Source: a virus | Virus record (IMG/VR): IMGVR_UViG_3300009108_000034 | Coordinates: 1 to 33,742 of that record | DNA length: 33,742 bases | Strand: one strand, 5' to 3' | Shown: positions 17,940 to 24,336 of the stretch, piece by piece | Layout: the number at the start of each line of letters is the position of its first letter | Numbering within the stretch: position 1 is the stretch's first letter | The notes under the pieces: model-generated | Told to the model about the DNA's origin: nothing | Database searches by the model: none | Seen by the model: the letters and a program-made list of their open reading frames with translations, nothing else | Translations under genes and position numbers: made by a program

Positions 17940-18218
17940 ATGCCACTAGACAAAAAAATAGAGATAGATATAGATGGAGATAAAAAATCTGATATTAAAA
18001 TAGATTTTAAAACTCTAGCAATAGTAATTGGATTTTTAATTTCAGGGGGAATGAGTTATCAAAACTTAAAATCTGAAATAGAAATAGCAAAAGAATTACC
18101 CTTATATGAAATAAAACAAGATGAGGTTGTAAACCAAAAGATTGAATTTTTACAAAAGGAAATTGATAATTTACAAGAACAAGTAAAACAATTAGAAGAT
18201 AAGGTTTATAAAAGATGA
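17940..18218 (+). CDS. Membrane-anchored coiled-coil protein (92 aa), possible spanin-like
   Basis: A 92-residue protein with an acidic N-terminus, one membrane helix (L-A-I-V-I-G-F-L-I-S-G-G-M, about 26-39) and a coiled coil to the end (E-F-L-Q-K-E-I-D-N-L-Q-E-Q-V-K-Q). An inner-membrane anchor plus a periplasm-sized coil is the layout of an i-spanin, but no lipoprotein partner is seen. The placement next to the peptidase supports a lysis link. It overlaps the next gene by four bases. Confidence 0.5.
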   Translation: MPLDKKIEIDIDGDKKSDIKIDFKTLAIVIGFLISGGMSYQNLKSEIEIAKELPLYEIKQDEVVNQKIEFLQKEIDNLQEQVKQLEDKVYKR

Positions 18219-18301
18219 CAGAAAATCAAAGAAACAAAGGCAAACTTATAGCAATAATTATACTAGGAATAATTGTTTTATTAGGAATGTTAGGGGGATA
18301 A
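18215..18301 (+). CDS. Tiny membrane protein (28 aa)
   Basis: A 28-residue ORF in an ATGA overlap with the upstream gene: a short charged start, then a single helix (L-I-A-I-I-I-L-G-I-I-V-L-L-G). Tight chaining with its neighbours supports translation. Possible holin/antiholin component. Confidence 0.45.
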   Translation: MTENQRNKGKLIAIIILGIIVLLGMLGG

Positions 18302-18302
18302 T

Positions 18303-18383
18303 ATGATAACAGAATCAATATTAATTGTGATATGTGGTGCTTTAATTTTAGGAGCATTAATGCACTATTTAAAAGATGATTAA
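18303..18383 (+). CDS. Tiny membrane protein (26 aa)
   Basis: A 26-residue ORF one base after the previous stop, with one hydrophobic helix (I-L-I-V-I-C-G-A-L-I-L-G-A-L-M). Its TAATG junction gives the start of the holin gene. It may act in lysis or as a leader peptide coupling translation to the holin. Confidence 0.45.
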   Translation: MITESILIVICGALILGALMHYLKDD

Positions 18384-18781
18384 TGAGTAATATATTTTCT
18401 AAAATATTTGGTGGTGCTTTACAACAAGTTGTAGGAGCTGTAGACAAGTTTGTAATGACCAAAGAGGAGAAAGCAAAAGCAAAACAAGATTTAACTAATA
18501 TTCTTATTGCTGCTGAACAATCTGCTCAAAGTGAAGTAACGTCAAGATGGGAAAATGATATGAAATCAGATTCTTGGTTAAGTAAAAATATACGACCAAT
18601 GACTTTGATTTTTTTGACTTTCGTTTTTGTTATTATGAGTTTCTTTGATGGGAATATAGGAGAGTTTACAATTAATGAAGCATATAAACCTATTTATCAA
18701 ACTTTATTAATGGTAGTTTATTCTGCTTATTTTGTTGGTAGGAGTATTGAAAAAGCTAAGTCTATTAGTAAAGATGGCTAG
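18383..18781 (+). CDS. Holin, 3TM/GTA-type
   Basis: A 132-residue protein. The N-terminal part is amphipathic and charged (V-M-T-K-E-E-K-A-K-A-K-Q-D). S-R-W-E-N-D-M-K-S-D-S-W-L-S-K-N-I-R-P follows, then two strong membrane helices at about 73-92 and 107-125. The W-L-S-K-N-I-R-P motif before the first helix is a mark of the GTA-type 3TM holin family. Holins open the inner membrane to release the endolysin. It is the most confident member of the lysis group. Confidence 0.75.
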   Translation: MSNIFSKIFGGALQQVVGAVDKFVMTKEEKAKAKQDLTNILIAAEQSAQSEVTSRWENDMKSDSWLSKNIRPMTLIFLTFVFVIMSFFDGNIGEFTINEAYKPIYQTLLMVVYSAYFVGRSIEKAKSISKDG

Positions 18782-18914
18782 AAGATATATAACTCCAGCA
18801 TACATTTATAAACCGAAAAAAAAACGACCTGGAATACATTGTAAAAAAAGAAATACAAATAATAAAAATGGAAAATACTACACAGGAACAAAATACAGAG
18901 GGCAAGGAAGATAA
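18774..18914 (+). CDS. Small very basic protein (46 aa)
   Basis: The start at 18774 (ATGGCTAG, overlapping the holin stop by eight bases) gives 46 residues. They include P-A-Y-I-Y-K-P-K-K-K-R-P-G-I-H and end K-Y-R-G-Q-G-R. The composition suggests nucleic-acid or virion binding. The K-K-R-P-G-I-H...Y-R-G-Q-G-R pattern recalls short ORFs in other marine phages. Function unknown. Confidence 0.55.
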   Translation: MARRYITPAYIYKPKKKRPGIHCKKRNTNNKNGKYYTGTKYRGQGR

Positions 18915-19005
18915 TATATTTTTAGATATTAAGAATCGTAAGAAGTATGAAGAAAAAACTATCTGTAAATTAGATGATGAAGATTGTTTAAGTTGTGGTA
19001 GTTAA
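18868..19005 (+). CDS. Small acidic protein with CxxC end (45 aa)
   Basis: A 45-residue ORF overlapping the basic gene by 47 bases in another frame. It is acidic and ends D-D-E-D-C-L-S-C-G-S, with a further C at position 33, so a metal site is possible. It is the last gene before the 226-bp non-coding space. Confidence 0.4.
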   Translation: MENTTQEQNTEGKEDNIFLDIKNRKKYEEKTICKLDDEDCLSCGS

Positions 19006-19231
19006 CAAAACTTTATAAAACAAAATAGCAAATTAATAGTTTTTTTTATATATTTAAGACAATCAGTCGCAAATCTGAATAAGTTGCTAAACTTCAAGTA
19101 CTCACTCTTGTTGGAACAGATAAATTAAAATAAGGTCTTTTTCAGGGGGGATTTTTCTTTCTTTTTTCTTTGGCTACTTTCTTTTTTCTTTCTTTATTTA
19201 TAATTTATTATTTTTATATAAAATTTATATT
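19006..19231. other. Non-coding junction between lysis and early regions
   Basis: No ORF of note. The first half has a less AT-biased core with small potential hairpins: TCAG/CTGA around 19070, AAGTT-GCTA-AACTT at about 19080-19095, and TGTT-GG-AACA near 19112. The second half is a pyrimidine-rich tract with two copies of a TTTCTTTTTTCTTT unit and a run of six G. It probably holds regulatory elements, but I recognise no known RNA family. Confidence 0.4.
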
Positions 19232-19462
19232 ATGATATACACAGATGAATATGTTGACAAAGTAATTAATTACACTTATTCAACTAAAAAAAGGATAGAT
19301 ATACTACTTGCCTTAGATGCTAGTCAATATAGTAATTCAGGAATAGATGCAACAATAACAGAAAAACAAACCATCAAAAGAAATAGTAGGTATATTTATA
19401 GAGCAATAGCAAAATTAAACCCTGCTATGGGTAAAAACTTCTTACAAGCCCAAGATAAATAA
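19232..19462 (+). CDS. Conserved-type hypothetical protein (76 aa)
   Basis: A 76-residue protein with an N-terminal Y-T-D-E-Y-V-D-K-V-I-N and a central K-R-I-D-I-L-L-A-L-D-A-S-Q-Y. The C-terminal half is basic (K-R-N-S-R-Y-I-Y-R-A-I-A-K-L). It abuts the NinG-like gene with no spacing and is probably co-translated with it. Function not known; a DNA-recombination accessory role would fit the pairing. Confidence 0.6.
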   Translation: MIYTDEYVDKVINYTYSTKKRIDILLALDASQYSNSGIDATITEKQTIKRNSRYIYRAIAKLNPAMGKNFLQAQDK

Positions 19463-19855
19463 ATGCCTAAAAAACCAACAAGAAAACAAGTTGTTAAAAA
19501 ACTTGATAAAATCTTTAGTGAATATATTCGTAGGCGTTTTTCAGAAAACGAAATTTCCGAATGTTTTACTTGTAATAAAAAAGACCATTGGAAAAAATTA
19601 CAATGCGGACATTTTCAAAGTCGTAAACACTATTCAACTCGTTGGGATGAAATTAATTGTCAAACACAATGTGCAGGTTGTAACGTATTTAAATATGGAG
19701 AACAGTTTATTTTTGGACAACGCTTAAATGCTAAATATGGAGAAGGAACATCCGAAAAACTTTTACAAAAATCTAAACAAATATTGAAATTATCTACAGA
19801 TGATTTAAATTTATTAATAAATAAATATAAAGATTTGATAAATTTTAAAAAATAA
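19463..19855 (+). CDS. NinG-like zinc-finger recombination protein
   Basis: A 130-residue protein with cysteine pairs C34/C37 (C-F-T-C), C48-G-H50, and C66, C70, C73 (C-Q-T-Q-C-A-G-C). K-Y-G-E and A-K-Y-G-E-G follow. This arrangement matches the lambda NinG (Rap) family of Holliday-junction/recombination nucleases related to HNH proteins. It acts in phage recombination. Its place beside SSB and RecA-like genes is consistent. Confidence 0.8.
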   Translation: MPKKPTRKQVVKKLDKIFSEYIRRRFSENEISECFTCNKKDHWKKLQCGHFQSRKHYSTRWDEINCQTQCAGCNVFKYGEQFIFGQRLNAKYGEGTSEKLLQKSKQILKLSTDDLNLLINKYKDLINFKK

Positions 19856-19858
19856 TCA

Positions 19859-19930
19859 TATATTTGTGAAGTTCTGTTCATTTGTCTTTGTAGAAAGAGG
19901 GATAATTTTAATTAATTGTCCTTTTTTTTT
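19859..19930 (+). ncRNA. Candidate small RNA (promoter plus terminator)
   Basis: A TTTG at 19834-19837 and TATATTTG at 19859-19866 are spaced 21 bases apart, a good match to the Bacteroidota promoter layout. About 35 bases downstream is a hairpin GGATAATT/AATTGTCC (19900-19921, one T-G pair), followed by nine T (19922-19930). A transcript of about 60 bases would have no ORF. It could also simply be the end of the NinG-like transcript. Confidence 0.4.
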
Positions 19931-19962
19931 CTGTTATATTTTTTTTTATTAAATTTTTTGTT

Positions 19963-19970
19963 TATATTTG
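19963..19970 (+). promoter_or_regulatory. Early promoter element, motif TTGTTTATATTTG
   Basis: TATATTTG preceded directly by TTGTT, 25 bases before the ATG at 19996 and just after a terminator. The 12-base core TTGTTTATATTT recurs at 23679-23690 and 31363-31374, each ahead of a new gene block. Confidence 0.65.
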
Positions 19971-19995
19971 TACTAAGAAAATTAATATTATTATT

Positions 19996-20163
19996 ATGGA
20001 ATTAACAGAAATACTAAAAGACAGACCTTACAACTACGAATCTCTAATAAAAGAAGCAGAGTGGCAAGTTGAACATTATCAAAACGAAGTTCATAAAGCA
20101 AAACAGCAATTAAAATTGCGTGAAATGGCTTTACAACATTTACGAGAAAATAAATTCGTTTAA
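19996..20163 (+). CDS. Small helical protein (55 aa), first gene of replication operon
   Basis: A 55-residue, probably all-helical protein (E-I-L-K-D-R-P-Y-N-Y-E-S-L-I-K-E-A-E, then a Gln/Lys/Leu-rich coil). It begins behind the promoter at 19963 and joins the next gene through a TAATG overlap. No family recognised. Confidence 0.55.
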   Translation: MELTEILKDRPYNYESLIKEAEWQVEHYQNEVHKAKQQLKLREMALQHLRENKFV

Positions 20164-20324
20164 TGAAACACAATTATAATAACTTAATGGTAGATTATTA
20201 TAAAGCTAGAATTGATGGGATGAGTAATCACATTAAAAAACTTAATGGCAAAATAGAATGCCTTGAAGGACAAATACAAGTATGTAAAGAAGCACATTTT
20301 AAAGATTGGAAAATTAATACTTAA
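20163..20324 (+). CDS. Small helical protein (53 aa)
   Basis: A 53-residue ORF starting on the last base of the upstream stop. It is a charged coil with two cysteines (I-E-C-L-E-G-Q-I-Q-V-C-K-E). Its length and make-up resemble the preceding protein, so the two may form a pair. Function unknown. Confidence 0.5.
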   Translation: MKHNYNNLMVDYYKARIDGMSNHIKKLNGKIECLEGQIQVCKEAHFKDWKINT

Positions 20325-20327
20325 ATT

Positions 20328-20738
20328 ATGAACAAAGAAAAATTAAAAGAATTGTACGAAAAATATAACTTAGTTCTAAAATCAGATTTTTGGACTAAAA
20401 AAATGGGAGGTAAAACTTTCACTATTGTAACTAGAAGTGGCATAGAAAAGATACAAAACCAAGAACAAATAAATGTAAGTTACGAAGCAGTAGTTACAGA
20501 AAAAGACTTTGCAGTTGTAAAAGCAATAGCAAGTAGAGGAAACAAACAAATGGAAACTTATTCATCTGCATTAAAAGGAAGTGGTGGAAATTGCTTCACT
20601 TCTTATGTAGTTGAAATGGCAGAAAAAAGGGCGTTTGCCCGAGCAGTATTAAAGCTGACAGATTTTTACCAAGAAAATGTTTTTGGGGAAGATGAGTCAG
20701 ATGATTTTAAACAGAAAATTAATATAATAAAACAATAG
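20328..20738 (+). CDS. Replication/recombination-associated protein (possible ssDNA annealing)
   Basis: A 136-residue protein beginning with a helix (L-K-E-L-Y-E-K-Y-N-L-V). A beta segment follows (F-T-I-V-T-R-S-G-I-E-K-I-Q), then V-V-E-M-A-E-K-R-A-F-A-R-A-V-L-K-L-T and an acidic G-E-D-E-S-D-D-F. The Y-x-x-E-M-A-E-K-R-A-x-x-R-A helix resembles the core of phage Rad52/Erf-type annealing proteins, but the match is weak. It lies five bases ahead of the SSB gene. I hold the annealing role as a hypothesis only. Confidence 0.45.
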   Translation: MNKEKLKELYEKYNLVLKSDFWTKKMGGKTFTIVTRSGIEKIQNQEQINVSYEAVVTEKDFAVVKAIASRGNKQMETYSSALKGSGGNCFTSYVVEMAEKRAFARAVLKLTDFYQENVFGEDESDDFKQKINIIKQ

Positions 20739-20742
20739 AATT

Positions 20743-21045
20743 ATGAGTACACTTATAAATGCAAGTATTAGGGTTGATAAACTCCCAAAAGAAAAATTTA
20801 TCAAAGGAAAGGATGGAGCAGTCTATTATAATTTGACTGTATCTATTAAAGACATATCAAGATATGGAAACAATGTATCTATATTTGATTCACAAACAAA
20901 AGAAGAACGAGAAGCTAAAAAAAATAGAAATTATCTAGGTAATGGTAGAGTTCTTTGGACTGATGGAAACGTAGTCTTAGCAGAAAAAGAAGAAGAAGAA
21001 ATGGTTGAGGTTGTTGGAGAAAATGACAAGGATTTGCCATTTTAA
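20743..21045 (+). CDS. ssb: Single-stranded DNA-binding protein
   Basis: A 100-residue, short OB-fold-like protein. It opens with I-N-A-S-I-R-V-D-K-L-P, has a conserved-type turn (G-K-D-G-A-V-Y-Y-N-L-T-V-S) and a G-R-V-L-W segment. It ends in an acidic tip, D-K-D-L-P-F, the hallmark of bacterial SSB tails that recruit repair and replication partners. It lacks the usual long disordered linker. A hairpin terminator follows directly. Confidence 0.75.
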   Translation: MSTLINASIRVDKLPKEKFIKGKDGAVYYNLTVSIKDISRYGNNVSIFDSQTKEEREAKKNRNYLGNGRVLWTDGNVVLAEKEEEEMVEVVGENDKDLPF

Positions 21046-21068
21046 AATTGGTTTATTTCCAATAAATT

Positions 21069-21103
21069 AGAGGGTAATTATAAAATATTATCCTCTTTTT
21101 TTT
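21069..21103 (+). terminator. Intrinsic terminator after ssb
   Basis: A 10-bp stem AGAGGGTAAT/ATTATCCTCT (one G-T pair) with an 8-base loop, then eight T. A smaller hairpin ATTGG/CCAAT precedes it at 21047-21063. It separates ssb from the RecA-like gene. A TATATTTA element (21105-21112) five bases before the next ATG may restart transcription. Confidence 0.87.
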
Positions 21104-21116
21104 ATATATTTATTTA

Positions 21117-21953
21117 ATGCCAAAAACAAATAATGAACTAGAACTTAAAATGCAAATTATTGAAGATGAATGTTTAATCAAAACATCAGTTTCAATGGAT
21201 TATCCCCCAGTTGCATTATCATTGGGCGAAAAATTACTAAAATCATATAAAGGCGACCAGCTAGTTCCAATTCCAATAGGAACGTATGGTAATTTTAGCT
21301 TTATACAAGCACCACCCAAGACAAAGAAAACTTTTTTTATATCTTTGCTAGCAAGTGTATATTTATCCGACACAAATAATTTTGCAGGAAACATAAAAGG
21401 ACATAGGGAAGGAAGATGTTTATTACATTTTGATACAGAGCAAGGAAAATGGCACGCACAAAGGGTTTTTAAACGAACAATGGATATGGCTAATATGGAT
21501 GATAGTGAAAATGTTTGCTATTATACTTATGGTTTACGAACTTTAGGATTTAAATTAAGAATTGAATTTATTGAATATTGTTTAAGAAAAAAGGGAAACA
21601 CAGGATTTGTAGTGATAGATGGAATTGCAGACTTGGTTGGAGATGTAAATAACTTAGAGGAATCTAGTGCTTGTACTCAAAAATTAATGGAATGGAGTGC
21701 TAAGTATAATTGCCATATTCTATGCGTAATACATTCTAACTTTGGTTCAGACAAACCAACTGGGCATCTAGGGAGTTTCCTAGAAAAAAAATGTGAAACA
21801 CAAATACAACTTGAAGCGAACACAGTAAACAAAGAATGGGTAACAGTTAAATGTAAAAGAAGTAGAGGATATGCTTTTGAAACATTTAGTTTTGAGGTAA
21901 ATGAATTAGGACTACCAAATGTAGTTGGGGACTTATACGACCCCTTAACCTAA
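21117..21953 (+). CDS. RecA/RepA-like AAA ATPase with atypical Walker A
   Basis: A 278-residue protein of the RecA-like superfamily (RepA/AAA_25 type). The Walker A place is A65-P-P-K-T-K-K-T72 followed by a hydrophobic helix: both P-loop glycines are replaced, but the K71-T72 pair stays. H-F-D-T-E-Q (104-109), Walker B F-V-V-I-D-G-I-A-D (164-172) and a sensor-like C-V-I-H-S-N-F-G (203-210) are all present. Related proteins work as replicative helicase or recombination (Sak4-type) ATPases. With no other helicase in the genome, it may load on SSB-bound DNA. Confidence 0.75.
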   Translation: MPKTNNELELKMQIIEDECLIKTSVSMDYPPVALSLGEKLLKSYKGDQLVPIPIGTYGNFSFIQAPPKTKKTFFISLLASVYLSDTNNFAGNIKGHREGRCLLHFDTEQGKWHAQRVFKRTMDMANMDDSENVCYYTYGLRTLGFKLRIEFIEYCLRKKGNTGFVVIDGIADLVGDVNNLEESSACTQKLMEWSAKYNCHILCVIHSNFGSDKPTGHLGSFLEKKCETQIQLEANTVNKEWVTVKCKRSRGYAFETFSFEVNELGLPNVVGDLYDPLT

Positions 21954-21959
21954 TGAAAA

Positions 21960-22433
21960 ATGATAGAAAAACAAATGCAGTTGCTATTTAAAAAACATAG
22001 TGACTGGATTAAAATAGTAAATTCTTTTGGTTGTGAAAAACATCTTGCAGAAGATTTGGTTCAAGAAATGTACATTAAAATACAATTAAAACTTGAAAAA
22101 GGCTTAGATATTTCTTACGGAGATGAGGTAAATTATTATTATATTTTTAAAACTTTAAGAACTTTATTCCTAGATTTGATGAGAAAGGGAAAAAATATTA
22201 AAAGAGTACCGGTAGAAAATATCAAAGGAACAGATGATACTATTGATTATGAAAAGAAGTATCAAATCATTTTAGATGAACTTGAAAAATTATATTGGTA
22301 TGATAAAAAAGTATTTGAGTTGATAAATGCAGGAGAAAGTATTGCACAACTTTCAAGAAAAACAGGAATACAATATTACTCTCTTTATAATACTTATAAA
22401 AAAGTCAAAGAAAGATTAAAAAAATTATTATGA
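21960..22433 (+). CDS. Sigma-70-family-like factor
   Basis: A 157-residue protein. Residues 27-75 resemble sigma region 2, with A-E-D-L-V-Q-E-M-Y-I-K-I and Y-I-F-K-T-L-R-T-L-F-L-D-L-M-R-K. The C-terminus (110-157) has a region-4-like HTH (E-S-I-A-Q-L-S-R-K-T-G-I-Q-Y-Y-S-L-Y). This is the two-domain layout of small alternative sigma factors. It could redirect host RNA polymerase to phage middle or late promoters. It overlaps the next gene by four bases. Confidence 0.75.
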   Translation: MIEKQMQLLFKKHSDWIKIVNSFGCEKHLAEDLVQEMYIKIQLKLEKGLDISYGDEVNYYYIFKTLRTLFLDLMRKGKNIKRVPVENIKGTDDTIDYEKKYQIILDELEKLYWYDKKVFELINAGESIAQLSRKTGIQYYSLYNTYKKVKERLKKLL

Positions 22434-22744
22434 CACAAAAAGAATTTAATCAATTAACCGAAAAACTTAATAAATATTCATTAGAAATAATGAACTCTAA
22501 ACGACCTGAATATACTAATCAAGATTCAGATGTATTAAATAATTTTAAAAGTACAGCAAAAAGATTAGATGTTTCAGAAATGAAAGTATGGGCAACGTTT
22601 TTTGAAAAGCAAATACAAAGTGTTTATGCTCATATTAAAAATGCTAATTTAAAAAAGAGTGAACCTATCCAATCAAGATTTGCTGATATTATAAATTATT
22701 GTTATTTGGGATATGCTTTATTTAAAGAAAGAGATAAAAAATGA
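22430..22744 (+). CDS. Nucleotide-modification-associated (Nmad1/DUF1599-like) protein
   Basis: A 104-residue helical protein with the order seen in DUF1599-type proteins: E-I-M-N-S-K-R-P-E-Y-T, D-V-L-N-N-F-K, a helix with W-A-T-F-F-E-K-Q-I, then S-E-P-I-Q-S-R-F-A-D-I-I-N-Y-C-Y-L-G-Y-A-L. The family was linked by comparative genomics to phage nucleotide modification, though its biochemical role is open. Its presence here is of interest given the sugar island downstream. Start overlaps the sigma gene. Confidence 0.55.
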   Translation: MTQKEFNQLTEKLNKYSLEIMNSKRPEYTNQDSDVLNNFKSTAKRLDVSEMKVWATFFEKQIQSVYAHIKNANLKKSEPIQSRFADIINYCYLGYALFKERDKK

Positions 22745-22884
22745 TAAAATATATTAAGTGGTTATTGAGACCCAAGTGGTTATGGCTAAAAGTTCCAATG
22801 GAATATAAATCAGGCAAACAAAGAATCAAATGCTTAAAGGCAACTAGAAACGAAATATTAAAACATACTAAAATAATTAAATGA
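22741..22884 (+). CDS. Small basic protein (47 aa)
   Basis: A 47-residue ORF in ATGA overlap with the upstream gene. It is Trp- and Lys-rich at the N-terminus (I-K-Y-I-K-W-L-L-R-P-K-W-L-W-L-K-V-P) and basic to the end. It joins the next ORF by another ATGA. Function unknown. Confidence 0.5.
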   Translation: MIKYIKWLLRPKWLWLKVPMEYKSGKQRIKCLKATRNEILKHTKIIK

Positions 22885-23018
22885 AATTAGGGGATTTAAT
22901 AGAAACCATTACTACTTATACAGGAATCAAATGGCTTATTAAAAAAATATATGGAAATGAATGTGGGTGTGATGAGAGGAAAAAAAACCTAAATAATTTT
23001 AAAATAAAAAGATGGTAA
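22881..23018 (+). CDS. Small protein with ECGCDER motif (45 aa)
   Basis: A 45-residue ORF with a short amphipathic helix (T-Y-T-G-I-K-W-L-I-K-K-I-Y-G) followed by N-E-C-G-C-D-E-R-K-K-N-L-N. The G-x-E-C-G-C-x-x-R-K pattern resembles short ORFs of other Bacteroidota phages. It overlaps the next gene by seven bases. Possible metal or nucleic-acid binding; unassigned. Confidence 0.55.
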   Translation: MKLGDLIETITTYTGIKWLIKKIYGNECGCDERKKNLNNFKIKRW

Positions 23019-23224
23019 TTTTTGAAAAACAAGATAATGAAAAATGGTATAAATTTAGAATGGGAACAAAACAGCACCTATCACGAACAGAGTTTGAAAT
23101 GGTATGCCGACTGCACAGTAAATACTTCGGACATAAATATTATTTACCTTGCACGTGCTCACCAAAAACCATCAAACAATGGATAGCAGATTTGAATAAA
23201 ATTTGGGATAATGAAATTGGGTGA
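23012..23224 (+). CDS. Small hypothetical protein (70 aa)
   Basis: A 70-residue protein with a Trp/aromatic N-terminus (W-Y-K-F-R-M-G), a helix E-F-E-M-V-C-R-L-H-S-K-Y-F, then Y-L-P-C-T-C-S-P-K-T-I-K-Q-W-I. The CxC pair may bind metal. It overlaps the nuclease candidate by 14 bases. No known family. Confidence 0.55.
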   Translation: MVIFEKQDNEKWYKFRMGTKQHLSRTEFEMVCRLHSKYFGHKYYLPCTCSPKTIKQWIADLNKIWDNEIG

Positions 23225-23639
23225 GGTTCATAAATTGGAAAAGGCAGTTATTATGATTTTAAATTTTGATGGTTGGAATTTAGAATGGACTGGAAATACA
23301 TATAAACACTTTGATGCAAAAGGATATACATCTAAGGGATTTCCTTGTGTTATTGAAATGAAATTTAGGGATAAATATTATTCAGAAAAAATGTTGGAAA
23401 AATATAAATATGATGAATTAATGAAATTATCTGATGATTTTATAAAATTATATTTTATTAATGACCCAAAAGGAAATTTTATGTATTGGTTAAATAATTT
23501 AAAAATGCCAAAAATTCAACAACTCTATTGTCCTGATACTACAATGTGGACTAGAAAAAGAGTTAAAAAAGATGTCTATTTATTACAGGAAAATGAAGCA
23601 TCTATAATAAACCTCAATAATTCTTTTAACAAATTTTAA
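23211..23639 (+). CDS. PD-(D/E)XK-type nuclease candidate
   Basis: A 142-residue protein with a catalytic-like core. D35 lies in H-F-D-A-K-G, then a short hairpin, then E49-M-K51 in C-V-I-E-M-K-F-R-D, followed by a helix (Y-S-E-K-M-L-E-K-Y-K-Y-D-E-L). The D-x13-E-x-K spacing fits the PD-(D/E)XK fold shared by resolvases and restriction-like enzymes. It might resolve recombination junctions together with the NinG-like protein. The call is from motif only. Confidence 0.5.
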   Translation: MKLGEVHKLEKAVIMILNFDGWNLEWTGNTYKHFDAKGYTSKGFPCVIEMKFRDKYYSEKMLEKYKYDELMKLSDDFIKLYFINDPKGNFMYWLNNLKMPKIQQLYCPDTTMWTRKRVKKDVYLLQENEASIINLNNSFNKF

Positions 23640-23678
23640 CAAAATAAATCCCTAAATATTTTTATTTATGAACATTTT

Positions 23679-23690
23679 TGTTTATATTTA
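23679..23690 (+). promoter_or_regulatory. Promoter element TTGTTTATATTT
   Basis: Second copy of the 12-base motif, within ATTTTTGTTTATATTTACA, 21 bases before the ATG at 23711. It sits in the 71-bp gap after the nuclease candidate, the only sizeable gap in this part of the operon. Confidence 0.6.
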
Positions 23691-23710
23691 CATAATAAAT
23701 ATTTTATATA

Positions 23711-23815
23711 ATGAAAACAAAGACTAAAAAAATAATTATTCCTACTGAAAAAGAATATAAAGAATTACATAAGGAATGGTTGGAAAAATTGGAACAATAT
23801 AAAGATTTTATATAA
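23711..23815 (+). CDS. Tiny basic helical protein (34 aa)
   Basis: A 34-residue, Lys/Glu-rich ORF directly behind the promoter motif, joined to the next gene by TAATG. The sequence is a short helix with W-L-E-K-L-E-Q-Y. Function unknown; it may act as a leader for the next gene. Confidence 0.45.
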   Translation: MKTKTKKIIIPTEKEYKELHKEWLEKLEQYKDFI

Positions 23816-24060
23816 TGAAAAAAACAAAGATTAAAACAATAAATTTAGAAGTTGATGATGTTTGGGTAGATGTGGAATATGATTATACCCCTGCCGAAGC
23901 TGAAATTACTTATTATGGAGATGGTAGTGGGTATCCTGGTTGTGGTGCAAAGGTAGATATTTATGCAGTTAAAATTGGAAAAACTGATATATCAAATATT
24001 ATATCCGATTATGTTTTTGAGGAGTTAGAAAATCAAATTTATAAAGCATATGAGGATTAG
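23815..24060 (+). CDS. Conserved-type hypothetical protein (81 aa)
   Basis: An 81-residue acidic protein. It has V-E-Y-D-Y-T-P-A-E-A-E-I-T-Y-Y and a loop G-D-G-S-G-Y-P-G-C-G-A-K-V-D-I, then a helical end. The Y-x-Y-x-P...GYPG pattern is known from small phage early proteins with no assigned role. It overlaps the next ORF by 11 bases. Confidence 0.6.
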   Translation: MKKTKIKTINLEVDDVWVDVEYDYTPAEAEITYYGDGSGYPGCGAKVDIYAVKIGKTDISNIISDYVFEELENQIYKAYED

Positions 24061-24259
24061 ATTTAAAAAAATATTAACCTTTTATAACGAAACAACTCCT
24101 GAAGAAAAATGTCAATTATTAAATATGATGGCAAAAGATATTAGTGTTCCAGTAAAATATGAAGATGGCTTTCATTGTCTTAAATTGGATATTGAAAATC
24201 CTGTTTGTATGAATGGAACTTATTATCAATTAAATTTAGAAAATGAAAAAAATAATTAA
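24050..24259 (+). CDS. Small hypothetical protein (69 aa)
   Basis: A 69-residue protein, basic at the start, with T-P-E-E-K-C-Q-L-L-N-M-M-A-K-D and a beta-rich second half containing two cysteines. It overlaps genes on both sides. No family recognised. Confidence 0.5.
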   Translation: MRIRFKKILTFYNETTPEEKCQLLNMMAKDISVPVKYEDGFHCLKLDIENPVCMNGTYYQLNLENEKNN

Positions 24260-24335
24260 AATTATAGTAGACTTTTTATTTTTATTATTAGTATTTACGT
24301 TAGGGTGGTTTTCACTTGTAATATATTATGCCTAA
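24243..24335 (+). CDS. Tiny membrane protein (30 aa)
   Basis: A 30-residue ORF overlapping the upstream gene by 17 bases: a short basic start, then one long hydrophobic helix (I-V-D-F-L-F-L-L-L-V-F-T-L-G-W-F). It is the only membrane peptide of the early block besides the one at 24763. Role unknown, perhaps host takeover or exclusion. Confidence 0.45.
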   Translation: MKKIIKIIVDFLFLLLVFTLGWFSLVIYYA

Positions 24336-24336
24336 T

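Noticed and set aside
19040-19130. tRNA-like or hammerhead-like RNA in the junction
   Set aside because: The small hairpins do not form a cloverleaf or the conserved hammerhead core.
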